Counted from the first letter of the stretch, positions 1 to 7,284 are shown. The stretch: DNA of 35,306 nt from Anaerotignum sp. (GCF_017483025.1 NZ_JAFUMA010000023.1:1-35306), one strand, 5' to 3'. Numbers and translations: made by a program. Notes: generated by a model from the sequence alone, not told the origin.

Positions 1-719
1 AGTCTGTTGCATTTATGAAATGCGCAGAAGCACTGTTCCTGTTCTCCGGCGGTCTGACATTGGCATATATGACAAAGATCTTTGTATGCATCTTCCTGGA
101 AGACAATCCTTACGGCGCACCTAAGGCTGTAAGAAAAGGCCCCTACATGAGCAAGCTGATGGCTGTTATTCTGGGTGTGATTGCGATCGCGCTGCCTGTT
201 CTGGGTATTTTCCCTCATCAGACACAGAATACACTGGCAGATATGTGCGCACACTTTATGAATGCGCATACACCTGACCATGCAGTAAATTACTTTGCTT
301 GGCTGAACCTGAAAGGCGCAGTGATCTCCATCTGTGTTGGTGTTGTGGTTTACTTCCTCTTCATCCGCAAGGTGCTGATGAGAAAGGACGAAAACGGCAA
401 TGTAGTTTACGTAGATTGCTGGCCCGAATGGTGCAACATCGAAGACAAGATCTATCGTCCTCTGCTGCTGGGTGTTCTGCCTTATATCGGCGGTTTCTTC
501 GCCCGTATTGCAGGCAACCTGCTGGATGGTTTCATCTCTGTACTGAGTATGCTGATCTTCAATGATGACAACGGCCGTGTTGTTCCTCCTGAAGATAAAT
601 ACTTCTCTGCATACACAGACTACGAAGCAGACCACGAAATGTATCGTGAAGGCTTTGCACAAAGCTTACTGCTGATCGGCATCGGTCTGACAATTGCGGT
701 AATTTATATTATCGTTTGA
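1..719 (+). CDS. Complex I subunit 5 / NuoL-MrpA-like proton-translocating membrane protein, C-terminal part (5' truncated)
   Basis: The reading frame is open to the left edge (in frame from base 3), so the N-terminus lies outside the window; 239 residues remain. The visible part has hydrophobic membrane segments: one near the start (SGGLTLAYMTKIFVCIFLE), one after a short loop (LMAVILGVIAIALPVLGIF), one after LNLKGAVIS, an amphipathic stretch with YRPLLLGVLPYIGG, and a final C-terminal helix ending at the stop. The segment YVDCWPEWCNIEDKIYRPLL resembles the C-terminal region of complex I subunit 5 family proteins found in clostridial ion-pumping hydrogenase or Mrp-like complexes. Such subunits carry protons or Na+ across the membrane. 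The missing N-terminal core, with the conserved Lys/Glu helices, prevents a finer assignment. A strong terminator follows 11 bases after the stop, so this is probably the last gene of its operon. Confidence 0.7.
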   Translation, partial: SVAFMKCAEALFLFSGGLTLAYMTKIFVCIFLEDNPYGAPKAVRKGPYMSKLMAVILGVIAIALPVLGIFPHQTQNTLADMCAHFMNAHTPDHAVNYFAWLNLKGAVISICVGVVVYFLFIRKVLMRKDENGNVVYVDCWPEWCNIEDKIYRPLLLGVLPYIGGFFARIAGNLLDGFISVLSMLIFNDDNGRVVPPEDKYFSAYTDYEADHEMYREGFAQSLLLIGIGLTIAVIYIIV

Positions 720-730
720 TTTAAAATTTA

Positions 731-763
731 AGCTCCCGTATTTTCGGGAGCTTTTCTTTTTTT
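731..763 (+). terminator. Intrinsic terminator of the complex I-like operon
   Basis: Perfect 8-bp stem AGCTCCCG/CGGGAGCT (731-738 with 745-752), 6-base loop, then a T-rich run with a single C to 763. It separates the membrane subunit gene from the ApbE operon promoter. Confidence 0.92.
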
Positions 764-781
764 GCGGGAAAGCCGAATGGT

Positions 782-810
782 TTGACAAAGTGGTGCATGC
801 AGGGTAAAAT
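782..810 (+). promoter_or_regulatory. Sigma-A promoter of the apbE operon
   Basis: TTGACA at 782-787, a 17-base spacer, and TAAAAT at 805-810. Transcription should start near 817, leaving a leader of about 30 bases before the apbE ATG. The in-frame TTG at 782 is the -35 box and so is not a start codon. Confidence 0.9.
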
Positions 811-847
811 CAAAGTAATATATTCTGCAGAAAAAGGAGCAGGGAAT

Positions 848-1924
848 ATGAATTTGAAAAAATTGATTGCATTGGGACTGGCCGGATGCTTCCTATTCAG
901 CGGTTGTGCGGAGCAGAGGGCAGTGGCGCAGCAAATGTTGGAAAACAGCAAACAGGAAAACAGATATGAATCTACTTCCTTCGCTATGGATACTATTATG
1001 ACATTCACCATCATCCATGAGGATGGGGAGGAATTGCTGATCGATGCGGAACAGGAAGTCCGTAGACTGGAGAATCTTCTTTCTGTTACCATAGACAACA
1101 GTGAAGTAAAACAAATCAACGAAAATGCAGGGAACGAGCCTGTTCGGGTATCTGCGGACACGCTTGCTTTGTTGCAAGCCGGTAAGGAGATGGGCGCGGC
1201 AACGGGAAATGCTTTTGACATCGCCATTTCGCCTGTGGTAAAAGCCTGGGGCTTCACGGAAGAAGAACACAGCGTACCCGCTCAGGAAACCATTGATGCA
1301 CTGCTGACTTTGACGAGTTTGGATGATGTAACGGTGGATGTGGAAAACTCTACAGTTTATCTGGAAAAAGAGGGCATGGCAGTAGATTTGGGCGGCATTG
1401 CAAAAGGCTATGCTTCCGATAAGCTGGCAGAATTGCTGAAGGGCAAGGGCGTGGAATCGGCACTGCTTTCTCTGGGCGGTAATATTTGCGCCATTGGCAC
1501 TAAGCCTGATGGTTCCCTTTGGAAAACAGCGGTGCAGAACCCTTTGGATGCCAATGATTATGTTGGTTTGCTGGAGGTCAGCGATATTTGTATCGTTACT
1601 TCTGGTGGCTATCAGAGATATTTTGAACAAAATGGCAAACAGTATCATCATATTATCGACCCCGCTACGGGCTGGCCTGCAGAAAGTGGCTTGCTTTCTG
1701 TGACTATCGTTTGCGAAAGTGGCACGAAGGCTGATGCCCTTTCCACAGCGTTGTTCGTTATGGGGCTGGATGATGCTCTGAAATACTGGAAGACCCAGAA
1801 TGATTTTGACGCGATTTTTGTTACGACGGATGGAGAGGTCGTTGCAACAGAAGGGCTGAAAGATTCCTTTCAATTTGAAGGACAGGATAATGATTTTACT
1901 TACCGTTTGGCGGAAAGAGGATAA
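848..1924 (+). CDS. apbE: FAD:protein FMN transferase, ApbE family lipoprotein
   Basis: ApbE transfers FMN from FAD to a Thr in target flavoproteins such as Rnf or Nqr subunits, outside the membrane and with Mg2+. The ATG at 848 was chosen because AAGGAG lies just upstream and it yields a lipoprotein signal: a basic start, a hydrophobic stretch and the lipobox FSGC with Cys20. Family motifs are visible: DTIM at residues 48-51, DIAISPVVKAWGF, VDLGGIAKGYASD, SLGGNI, and HHIIDPATGWPA from residue 267, followed by the TKADALSTALF region. The 358 residues match the family. It opens a three-gene operon behind its own promoter. The two genes after it are not known FMN acceptors, so its target is probably elsewhere, possibly the ion-pumping complex on the left, but that is inference. 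Confidence 0.93.
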   Translation: MNLKKLIALGLAGCFLFSGCAEQRAVAQQMLENSKQENRYESTSFAMDTIMTFTIIHEDGEELLIDAEQEVRRLENLLSVTIDNSEVKQINENAGNEPVRVSADTLALLQAGKEMGAATGNAFDIAISPVVKAWGFTEEEHSVPAQETIDALLTLTSLDDVTVDVENSTVYLEKEGMAVDLGGIAKGYASDKLAELLKGKGVESALLSLGGNICAIGTKPDGSLWKTAVQNPLDANDYVGLLEVSDICIVTSGGYQRYFEQNGKQYHHIIDPATGWPAESGLLSVTIVCESGTKADALSTALFVMGLDDALKYWKTQNDFDAIFVTTDGEVVATEGLKDSFQFEGQDNDFTYRLAERG

Positions 1925-1938
1925 AGGAGGAAAATACT

Positions 1939-2274
1939 ATGGCAAATTGCAAATGTAAAGAATTTCTGGAAAGTGTAACTTTCGAATGTGATTGGAAAGA
2001 TATGGGTCTGATGGGCCTTTGCGTAGGTTCTTTGGGCGCGCTGGTAGGTATGTTAGTACCTGATAAATACAAAAATGCAGCGGCTTTCGGCGCTGGCGCA
2101 GGCTTTTTCCTGTCTGCAGTGGCAGTAACAGTAAAGAGCATCGAAGCTGCAAGAGAAGATGATTTCGATGAATATGAAGATTTTGAAGAATGGGAAGAAT
2201 GGGATGACGAAGATGATGAGGAAGAAGGCTTCGTTATGAAAATTACTGCAGAAGAAGCAGAACCCGAAGCGTAA
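1939..2274 (+). CDS. Small membrane protein with strongly acidic, aromatic-spaced tail (unknown function)
   Basis: I do not recognise this 111-residue protein. AAAGGAGG lies 7 bases before the ATG, and the gene begins 14 bases after apbE, so co-transcription is likely. Residues 1-20 are hydrophilic with Cys4, Cys6 and Cys17. Residues 22-41 and 47-66 look like two membrane helices rich in Gly and Ala, joined by a short PDKYKN loop. From residue 72 the chain is almost entirely Asp/Glu, with aromatic residues at exact three-residue steps: F76, Y79, F82, W85 and W88. With two helices both ends lie on the same side of the membrane; the acidic tail is probably cytoplasmic and may dock a partner. 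No catalytic motif is visible. Expression as a real protein is well supported by the ribosome binding site and operon position; any function is a guess. Confidence 0.75.
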   Translation: MANCKCKEFLESVTFECDWKDMGLMGLCVGSLGALVGMLVPDKYKNAAAFGAGAGFFLSAVAVTVKSIEAAREDDFDEYEDFEEWEEWDDEDDEEEGFVMKITAEEAEPEA

Positions 2275-2339
2275 GAAAATCAGAGCCTTACTCCGAAAGG
2301 GGTAAGGGTTTTCATATATTTTTCTGAAGGAAAGGAGAA

Positions 2340-3665
2340 ATGAGTATGGGTATTTTGAAAGTTGGCGTAGGCGCAGCCCAGGGCGTTCTTGCGGATGCAT
2401 GGAGAGAGTATTTTTACTGCGATTCCATGGAAGCGGATGTGCTTGTGCAGAAGGGCGAACAGCGTCAGTCCAAGAGAGGCTTCAATACAAAGAAAAGTGA
2501 AAATATTATTTCCAATGGCTCCATCATTGCGGTCAATGAAGGACAGTGTATGATGATCGTGGAGCAGGGGAAGGTAGTGGAAGTCTGCGCGGAAGCAGGG
2601 GAATTTATCTATGATTCCTCTACAGAGCCCAGTATTTTCTATGGTGATCTGAAAAAAAGCATTGTTGACAGCTTCAAGCAGTTTGGTAAGCGTGTGGGCT
2701 TTGGCGGCGATACTGCAGGCGACCAGAGGGTGTATTTTTTCAATACGAAAGAAATTCTGGGGAATAAATATGGCACAGCCAACCCTGTGCCTTTCCGTGT
2801 GGTAGATGCCAATATCGGCCTGGATATCGATATTTCTATCCGCTGCCACGGCGAGTATGCTTACCGCATCACAGACCCGGTTTTGTTCTATAAAAATATC
2901 TGCGGCAACGTGGAGGATACATATACCAGAGAAAACATTGATTCTCAGCTGAAAAGTGAAATGCTGACAGCTCTACAGCCTGCTTTTGGCAAGATCTCTG
3001 CCATGGGTATCCGCTACAGTGCGCTGCCTGGTCATACGATGGAGCTTTCCAACGCTCTGAATGAAGTGCTGGCAGAAAAATGGGGCATCAGATATGGTAT
3101 TGAAATCACATCCATCGGTGTGAACAGCGTGAAGGCTTCCGATGAAGATGAAGCCATGATCAAGGAACTGCAGAGAAATGCTACCCTGCGGAATCCTTCC
3201 ATGGCGGCAGCCCATCTGGTGAATGCACAGGCGGAAGCGATGCAAAAAGCGGCAGCCAACGAAAGCACAGGCCCTATGATGGCCTTTGCCGGTATGAATA
3301 TGGCGACCCAGGCTGGTGGCATGAATGCGGGTCAGTTTTTCCAGATGGCAGCACAGCAGCAACCTCAGCAGGCGGCGCAGCCTGCACCTGAACAGAATGG
3401 CTGGAACTGCACTTGCGGCAAAACAGGCAATATAGGTAATTTCTGTACAGAATGTGGCGGCAGAAAACCTGCGGACAACAGCTGGACCTGCGAATGTGGT
3501 TCTCAGAACAAAGGCAGATTCTGTCCTCAGTGCGGCAAGCCTAAGCCTGCAGGCGCATTGCAGTACAAATGCGATAAATGCGGCTGGGAACCTGAAGACC
3601 CCACGAAACCTCCTCGTTTCTGCCCCGAATGTGGGGATCCCTTCGGTGACGAAGACCAGAAATAA
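2340..3665 (+). CDS. SPFH-domain protein with three C-terminal zinc ribbons (YdjI-like / 'virion core protein' family)
   Basis: Residues 1 to about 290 form the SPFH/virion-core-like domain typical of Bacillus YdjI relatives: it begins GILKVGVGAAQGVLADAWRE, contains the VQKGEQRQSKRG and IISNGSIIAVNEGQ stretches, and has the later helical region with IRYSALPGH. A Met/Gln/Ala-rich linker follows to about residue 350. Then come three zinc ribbons: Cys357/359/369/372, Cys384/386/395/398 and Cys411/414/428/431. AAAGGAG precedes ATG 2340; a second ATG two codons on is also possible. In Bacillus, YdjI works with phage-shock-type proteins at the membrane; no such partner is seen here. SPFH proteins scaffold membrane microdomains, so a role in membrane stress together with the preceding small membrane protein is plausible but unproven. 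It is the last gene of the apbE operon. Confidence 0.85.
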   Translation: MSMGILKVGVGAAQGVLADAWREYFYCDSMEADVLVQKGEQRQSKRGFNTKKSENIISNGSIIAVNEGQCMMIVEQGKVVEVCAEAGEFIYDSSTEPSIFYGDLKKSIVDSFKQFGKRVGFGGDTAGDQRVYFFNTKEILGNKYGTANPVPFRVVDANIGLDIDISIRCHGEYAYRITDPVLFYKNICGNVEDTYTRENIDSQLKSEMLTALQPAFGKISAMGIRYSALPGHTMELSNALNEVLAEKWGIRYGIEITSIGVNSVKASDEDEAMIKELQRNATLRNPSMAAAHLVNAQAEAMQKAAANESTGPMMAFAGMNMATQAGGMNAGQFFQMAAQQQPQQAAQPAPEQNGWNCTCGKTGNIGNFCTECGGRKPADNSWTCECGSQNKGRFCPQCGKPKPAGALQYKCDKCGWEPEDPTKPPRFCPECGDPFGDEDQK

Positions 3666-3820
3666 ATGCTGAGGAATCGTAATATGGCAATATGAAATGA
3701 AACAAAGGCAAATCTTGCGGCACTGGTAACCGTGGAAAGAGAATGTTTCCGCCTCTGAAAGTGGCGACAGAAAAGAAACGAACTATTATTTCTGGGAAAT
3801 AATATAATAGGAATAGAAAG
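3666..3820 (+). other. Long 3' untranslated region or structured leader-like RNA
   Basis: This gene-free stretch separates the SPFH gene from its terminator. It holds a nested stem: GTTTC (3745-3749) with GAAAC (3775-3779), enclosing CGCC (3750-3753) with GGCG (3763-3766). An alternative pairing GGAAA (3734-3738) with TTTCC overlaps it. A TATAAT (3803-3808) is present without a good -35. I match it to no known riboswitch class. Confidence 0.3.
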
Positions 3821-3855
3821 GCTCTCGGGATCTTTCCGGGAGCTTTTGTATTTTT
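3821..3855 (+). terminator. Intrinsic terminator of the apbE-SPFH operon
   Basis: 8-bp stem GCTCTCGG/CCGGGAGC (one T-G pair; 3821-3828 with 3836-3843), 7-base loop, then TTTT and, after GTA, TTTTT. Confidence 0.85.
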
Positions 3856-3933
3856 CTGAAAACAGAAATATGAATGCGGAATGAACAAAAGTACATTAAA
3901 TGAAAACATTTTGTTAAAATATCTTAACAGACA

Positions 3934-3963
3934 TTGACACTAAATTTAAAGGAATGATAAAAT
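3934..3963 (+). promoter_or_regulatory. Sigma-A promoter of the DUF1538/P-II operon
   Basis: TTGACA at 3934-3939, an 18-base spacer and TAAAAT at 3958-3963. Initiation near 3970 gives a leader of about 115 bases before the likely start codon. Confidence 0.8.
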
Positions 3964-4008
3964 TGTTAGTAAATTACTAGGAAAATATGGAATTATCCGT
4001 GTGAAGAG

Positions 4009-4060
4009 GACAAATCTGACTGATTTTGGGGGATTTCGAAGGAAACGAGTCTGATTTGTC
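4009..4060 (+). promoter_or_regulatory. Stem-loop in the 5' leader of the DUF1538 gene
   Basis: GACAAATC-T-GACT (4009-4021) pairs with AGTC-T-GATTTGTC (4048-4060): 8 bp, a T/T mismatch, then 4 bp, around a 26-base loop. It ends 12 bases before the Shine-Dalgarno sequence and has no T-run, so a role in translation or mRNA stability is more likely than termination. Confidence 0.5.
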
Positions 4061-4086
4061 AAAAATCCAAGAGGGGAGGAGTTCTT

Positions 4087-5607
4087 CTGTTAGAGAATAT
4101 TCGTTTGAAAGAAAAAATTATGGAATCCCTGGCATCAGTATTGCCGCTGACTGCTATTGTACTGCTTCTGAGCGTCACGCTGATGCCGCTATCTTCCGGG
4201 GCATTAGTGCTGTTTTTGTTTGGTGCGCTGCTTCTGATCGTAGGCATGGGCTTTTTCACTATGGGTGCTGATATGTCCATGATGCCAATGGGGGAAGGCA
4301 TCGGTATGCAGATGAGCCAAGCAAAAAATGTAGGTTCACCTTTGTTCGTGTGCTTTGTTCTGGGTGCGCTTATCACCATTGCGGAACCGGATCTTCAGGT
4401 TTTGGCGGAGCAGGTGCCTGCTATCCCCAATAATATTCTGATCTTTTCCGTGGCAGCAGGGGTAGGTCTGTTTCTGATGATCGCCCAGATCCGTATCTTT
4501 TTTCATATTCCCCTGGCAAAGATGCTGTGTGTATTTTATCCGTTGGTGTTTATTTTGGCGTTTTTCGCGCCGGATTCCTTTATTCCCGTATCCTTTGACA
4601 GCGGCGGCGTGACCACCGGTCCTGTTACGGTACCCTTTATCATGGCTTTGGGTATCGGTCTGGCGACACTGCGAAGCGATAAGAATTCCCGTGAGGATAG
4701 TTTCGGTCTGATCTCTCTTTGTTCCATCGGGCCTATCCTGGCGGTAATGCTGCTGGGTATCTTTTATGAGCCTGATTCTGCCTTGTATTCTTCCACACTC
4801 ATTCCAGAGGTGGAGACCACAAGGGATGCGGCAATGCTTTTTGCCCATGCTATCCCCGAATATTTCCATGAAGTGGCGGTAGCGCTGGTTCCCATCGCAG
4901 GTGCTTTTTTCATATTCCAGATTTTGTATAAGCGTTATAAAAAGCATCAGCTGCTTCGTGTTATTTTTGGTTTTATCTTTACGTATATTGGGCTGGCAAT
5001 GTTCCTTTGCGGCGTAAACGTTGGCTTCATGCCCGTTGGTCAAATCATCGGCGGCGGCATTGCAGACAGTGCCTTCAAGTGGCTGCTGATTCCTATTGGT
5101 ATGGTCATCGGTTACTTTATCGTTGCGGCGGAACCTGCGGTACACGTTCTGACAAAGCAGGTGGAAGAGATCTCCAATGGCTTTGTAACGGCGAAAATGA
5201 TGCAGACGGCGCTTTCCGTTGGTGTCTGTATTTCCGTTGGTATCGCCATGCTGCGTATCCTGACGGGAATTTCCATTTTGTGGTTCCTGATCCCCGGGTA
5301 TGCCTTTGCGCTGATCCTGACTCGCTATGTATCTCCCATTTTCACCGGTATCGCTTTCGACAGCGGCGGCGTTGCTTCCGGTCCTATGACGGCAACATTC
5401 CTGCTTCCCTTTGCTATGGGTGCCTGTGAAGCGGTTGGCGGCAATGTGATGACGGATGCCTTTGGTATCGTTGCCATGGTAGCCATGACACCTCTGATTA
5501 CGATCCAGATGATGGGCTTTATCACACAGATGAAGGAAAGAGCAAAGCAGCATTTCATCGCTGTACAGCTCAACCAGCTGGAAGACGATATCCTGTATTT
5601 TGACTGA
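4087..5607 (+). CDS. Duplicated DUF1538 integral membrane protein (putative transporter), probable CTG start
   Basis: The protein contains two homologous DUF1538 halves of about 250 residues. Each carries the signature FDSGG-V-x-[TS]-G-P, at residues 170-178 and 424-432 (counting from CTG 4087). Each half has several hydrophobic helices, giving a polytopic protein of about 506 residues. The family is uncharacterised; the re-entrant-looking FDSGG-GP motifs suggest an ion or small-solute transporter. No ATG lies between the upstream in-frame stop (4021) and the conserved N-terminus. A strong GGGGAGG (4073-4079) sits 7 bases before CTG 4087, whereas TTG 4105 has no ribosome binding site; the CTG start also keeps the leading residues LENIRLKEKI, as in relatives. 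A P-II-like gene follows 14 bases downstream, a pairing known for this family. ATG 4123 is too far from the ribosome binding site. Confidence 0.82.
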   Translation: MLENIRLKEKIMESLASVLPLTAIVLLLSVTLMPLSSGALVLFLFGALLLIVGMGFFTMGADMSMMPMGEGIGMQMSQAKNVGSPLFVCFVLGALITIAEPDLQVLAEQVPAIPNNILIFSVAAGVGLFLMIAQIRIFFHIPLAKMLCVFYPLVFILAFFAPDSFIPVSFDSGGVTTGPVTVPFIMALGIGLATLRSDKNSREDSFGLISLCSIGPILAVMLLGIFYEPDSALYSSTLIPEVETTRDAAMLFAHAIPEYFHEVAVALVPIAGAFFIFQILYKRYKKHQLLRVIFGFIFTYIGLAMFLCGVNVGFMPVGQIIGGGIADSAFKWLLIPIGMVIGYFIVAAEPAVHVLTKQVEEISNGFVTAKMMQTALSVGVCISVGIAMLRILTGISILWFLIPGYAFALILTRYVSPIFTGIAFDSGGVASGPMTATFLLPFAMGACEAVGGNVMTDAFGIVAMVAMTPLITIQMMGFITQMKERAKQHFIAVQLNQLEDDILYFD

Positions 5608-5621
5608 GATGGGGTGAAGGA

Positions 5622-6305
5622 ATGAAAAATTTGAAAATTGAGCCTATGAAGCTCATTGTTTCCATCGTGGAGCGTGGACAGGGCAGAAATATGATCGATC
5701 TTTTTACCGGCCAGAAGATCACACACCATTTCCAGTGTATCGGAACAGGTACAGCTACATCTGAGATCATGGATCTGTTGGGGCTGGATAGCTTGGAAAA
5801 AGATGTGATTTTCAGCGTTGGGAAAGGTACCATGGTTAATCAGGTGATGAGGGATCTGAATAATGAGCTGCGTGGCAGCGCCTGCTCCAAGGGTATTGTA
5901 TTTGATATGAAGCTGACAGCCATGGCCCATGTGACGGCTTTGGCGATCCAGATGAACGTACAGAATGAAACAGGAAGGGAGGATACCATGATGGAAGAAG
6001 GAATGGAAAACAGCATGATCCTTGTGACAGTCAATCAGGGCTTCACAGAGGAAGTCATGGAAACAGCCAGAAAGGCAGGGGCCCGCGGCGGCACCATTAT
6101 CCATGCCCGCTGGGCAGGCAGTGAAAGCACAGAGGAATTCTATGGCATCACTGTACAGCAGGAAAAGGAGATCATTGCCATCGTGTCTCCTTCCAGCAAG
6201 AGAAATGAGATCATGGAAGCCATCAACAGCAACCATGGCATGAAAACAGAAGCCAGAGGGACAGTTTGTTCCCTGGCCATCGAAAATCTGGTTCGACTGG
6301 GTTAA
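5622..6305 (+). CDS. Tandem P-II-like signalling protein
   Basis: This 227-residue protein appears to be two P-II (GlnB-like) ferredoxin-fold domains in one chain, roughly residues 1-105 and 127-227, joined by a Met/Glu-rich linker. The second half carries the clearest signature, ARKAGARGGTIIHARWAG, followed by EKEIIAIVSPSSKRNEIMEA. The first half has MKLIVSIVERGQGRNMIDLF and GKGTMVNQVM. Classical P-II is about 112 residues and forms trimers whose T-loop senses nucleotides and 2-oxoglutarate; here the uridylylated T-loop Tyr segment is not evident, so it is better called P-II-like. It starts 14 bases after the DUF1538 gene, with a GGGGTGAAGG ribosome binding site. By analogy with GlnK-AmtB, it probably gates or regulates the DUF1538 protein in response to a nucleotide or metabolite; that is inference. 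A terminator follows 5 bases after the stop. Confidence 0.85.
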   Translation: MKNLKIEPMKLIVSIVERGQGRNMIDLFTGQKITHHFQCIGTGTATSEIMDLLGLDSLEKDVIFSVGKGTMVNQVMRDLNNELRGSACSKGIVFDMKLTAMAHVTALAIQMNVQNETGREDTMMEEGMENSMILVTVNQGFTEEVMETARKAGARGGTIIHARWAGSESTEEFYGITVQQEKEIIAIVSPSSKRNEIMEAINSNHGMKTEARGTVCSLAIENLVRLG

Positions 6306-6310
6306 AAATC

Positions 6311-6351
6311 AGGTGATAATTTCGGAAATGGGATTATCACCTTTTGCTTTT
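6311..6351 (+). terminator. Intrinsic terminator or attenuator between the P-II-like gene and corA
   Basis: Perfect 10-bp stem AGGTGATAAT/ATTATCACCT (6311-6320 with 6333-6342), 12-base loop, then TTTGCTTTT. The in-frame GTG at 6313 lies in the stem and lacks a ribosome binding site, so it is not the corA start. No space remains for a full promoter before corA. Confidence 0.75.
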
Positions 6352-6378
6352 GGCAAAGATAGAGCAGGAGGGATAGAT

Positions 6379-7284
6379 ATGTATTATATCATTCAGAAAA
6401 ACACATGGAAACGGACAAAGGAGGCGCCCGAAGAAAGCTTCATTGGGCTTTTTTCCTATGAAGAAATGGAAGCGGCGGGAAAGAAGCACCATATTTCCCT
6501 GGAAATACTGGAGGAAGCCAGACGGTTCAGCTATGGCAGATATGATTCCTACGAATCCTTTGACTGTGTTAGCTTGGAAATGCTGGATTTCGAAAATATC
6601 CTTCTGAGTCGCGGAAGTGTGATCGTCTATCTGGAGCAGGAGAGGGCTTTCTTTTTTACATCCCGCAAAGAGGAGGTAGAAAAGGAACTGGAAAGCATTT
6701 TTTCTTCTTTAGGGGAAAAATGTACCAGGGAACGGGTGCTTTATACCTTCTTCGAATTGCAGACAAAGGGGGATGACGTTGCCTTTGACAGCATAGAAAA
6801 AGAAATCATGGATCTGGAGCAGGCCTTGATCGCCACAGGAAAGCGAGATTGCGTTTCGGAGATCATCAGCCTGCGGAAACGGCTTATGGTTTTGAAAAAA
6901 TATTACGAACAGTTTTTGAATGTTCTGGATGTCCTGATCGAAAATGAGAATGGTATCTTTGATGGAAAGACTCTTCGCTCCTTCAAGATGCTCTATAGAA
7001 GGACAGAACGTCGCTTCCAGAATGTGCTGAACCTGCGGGAGGCAGTGACCCAGGTGCGGGAAAGCTATGAAGCGGAAGTGGATATCAGTCTGAATACTAC
7101 CATGAAGATCTTTACTGTGGTGACCACCATTTTCCTGCCCCTGACCCTCATCGTAGGTTGGTATGGTATGAATTTCGATATGCCGGAATATGACTGGAAG
7201 CATGGATATCTTTTTGTTACGCTGGTTTCTCTGGCATGTATTCTTGGGATCATTTTCTTTTTCAAAAAGAAAAAATGGTTTTGA
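6379..7284 (+). CDS. corA: CorA-family magnesium (divalent cation) transporter
   Basis: CorA proteins are pentameric Mg2+ channels: a large cytosolic N-terminal domain, a long stalk helix and two C-terminal membrane helices. Here the 301-residue product has the diagnostic GMN at residues 263-265 (within YGMNF) followed by the MPEY loop, the first membrane helix just before it (VTTIFLPLTLIVGWYGM) and a second ending in FFFKKKKWF. The N-terminal 230 residues are Glu-rich and helical, including LRKRLMVLKKYYEQF-type stalk sequence. ATG 6379 is preceded by CAGGAGGG at good spacing. The only upstream alternative, GTG 6313, sits in a hairpin. The gene appears to depend on read-through from the DUF1538/P-II promoter past the terminator at 6311-6351, which links ion transport to that block. 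Some members of the family carry Ni2+, Co2+ or Zn2+ instead. Confidence 0.92.
   Translation: MYYIIQKNTWKRTKEAPEESFIGLFSYEEMEAAGKKHHISLEILEEARRFSYGRYDSYESFDCVSLEMLDFENILLSRGSVIVYLEQERAFFFTSRKEEVEKELESIFSSLGEKCTRERVLYTFFELQTKGDDVAFDSIEKEIMDLEQALIATGKRDCVSEIISLRKRLMVLKKYYEQFLNVLDVLIENENGIFDGKTLRSFKMLYRRTERRFQNVLNLREAVTQVRESYEAEVDISLNTTMKIFTVVTTIFLPLTLIVGWYGMNFDMPEYDWKHGYLFVTLVSLACILGIIFFFKKKKWF

Noticed and set aside
782..847. TTG at 782 as the apbE start
   Set aside because: It is part of the TTGACA -35 box; the lipoprotein signal begins at ATG 848.
4026..4271. 81-codon frame overlapping the start of the DUF1538 gene
   Set aside because: It lies in another frame over conserved DUF1538 sequence and the leader stem, without a start in good context.
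6313..6378. GTG at 6313 as the corA start
   Set aside because: The codon is inside a 10-bp terminator stem with no ribosome binding site, while ATG 6379 has CAGGAGGG.
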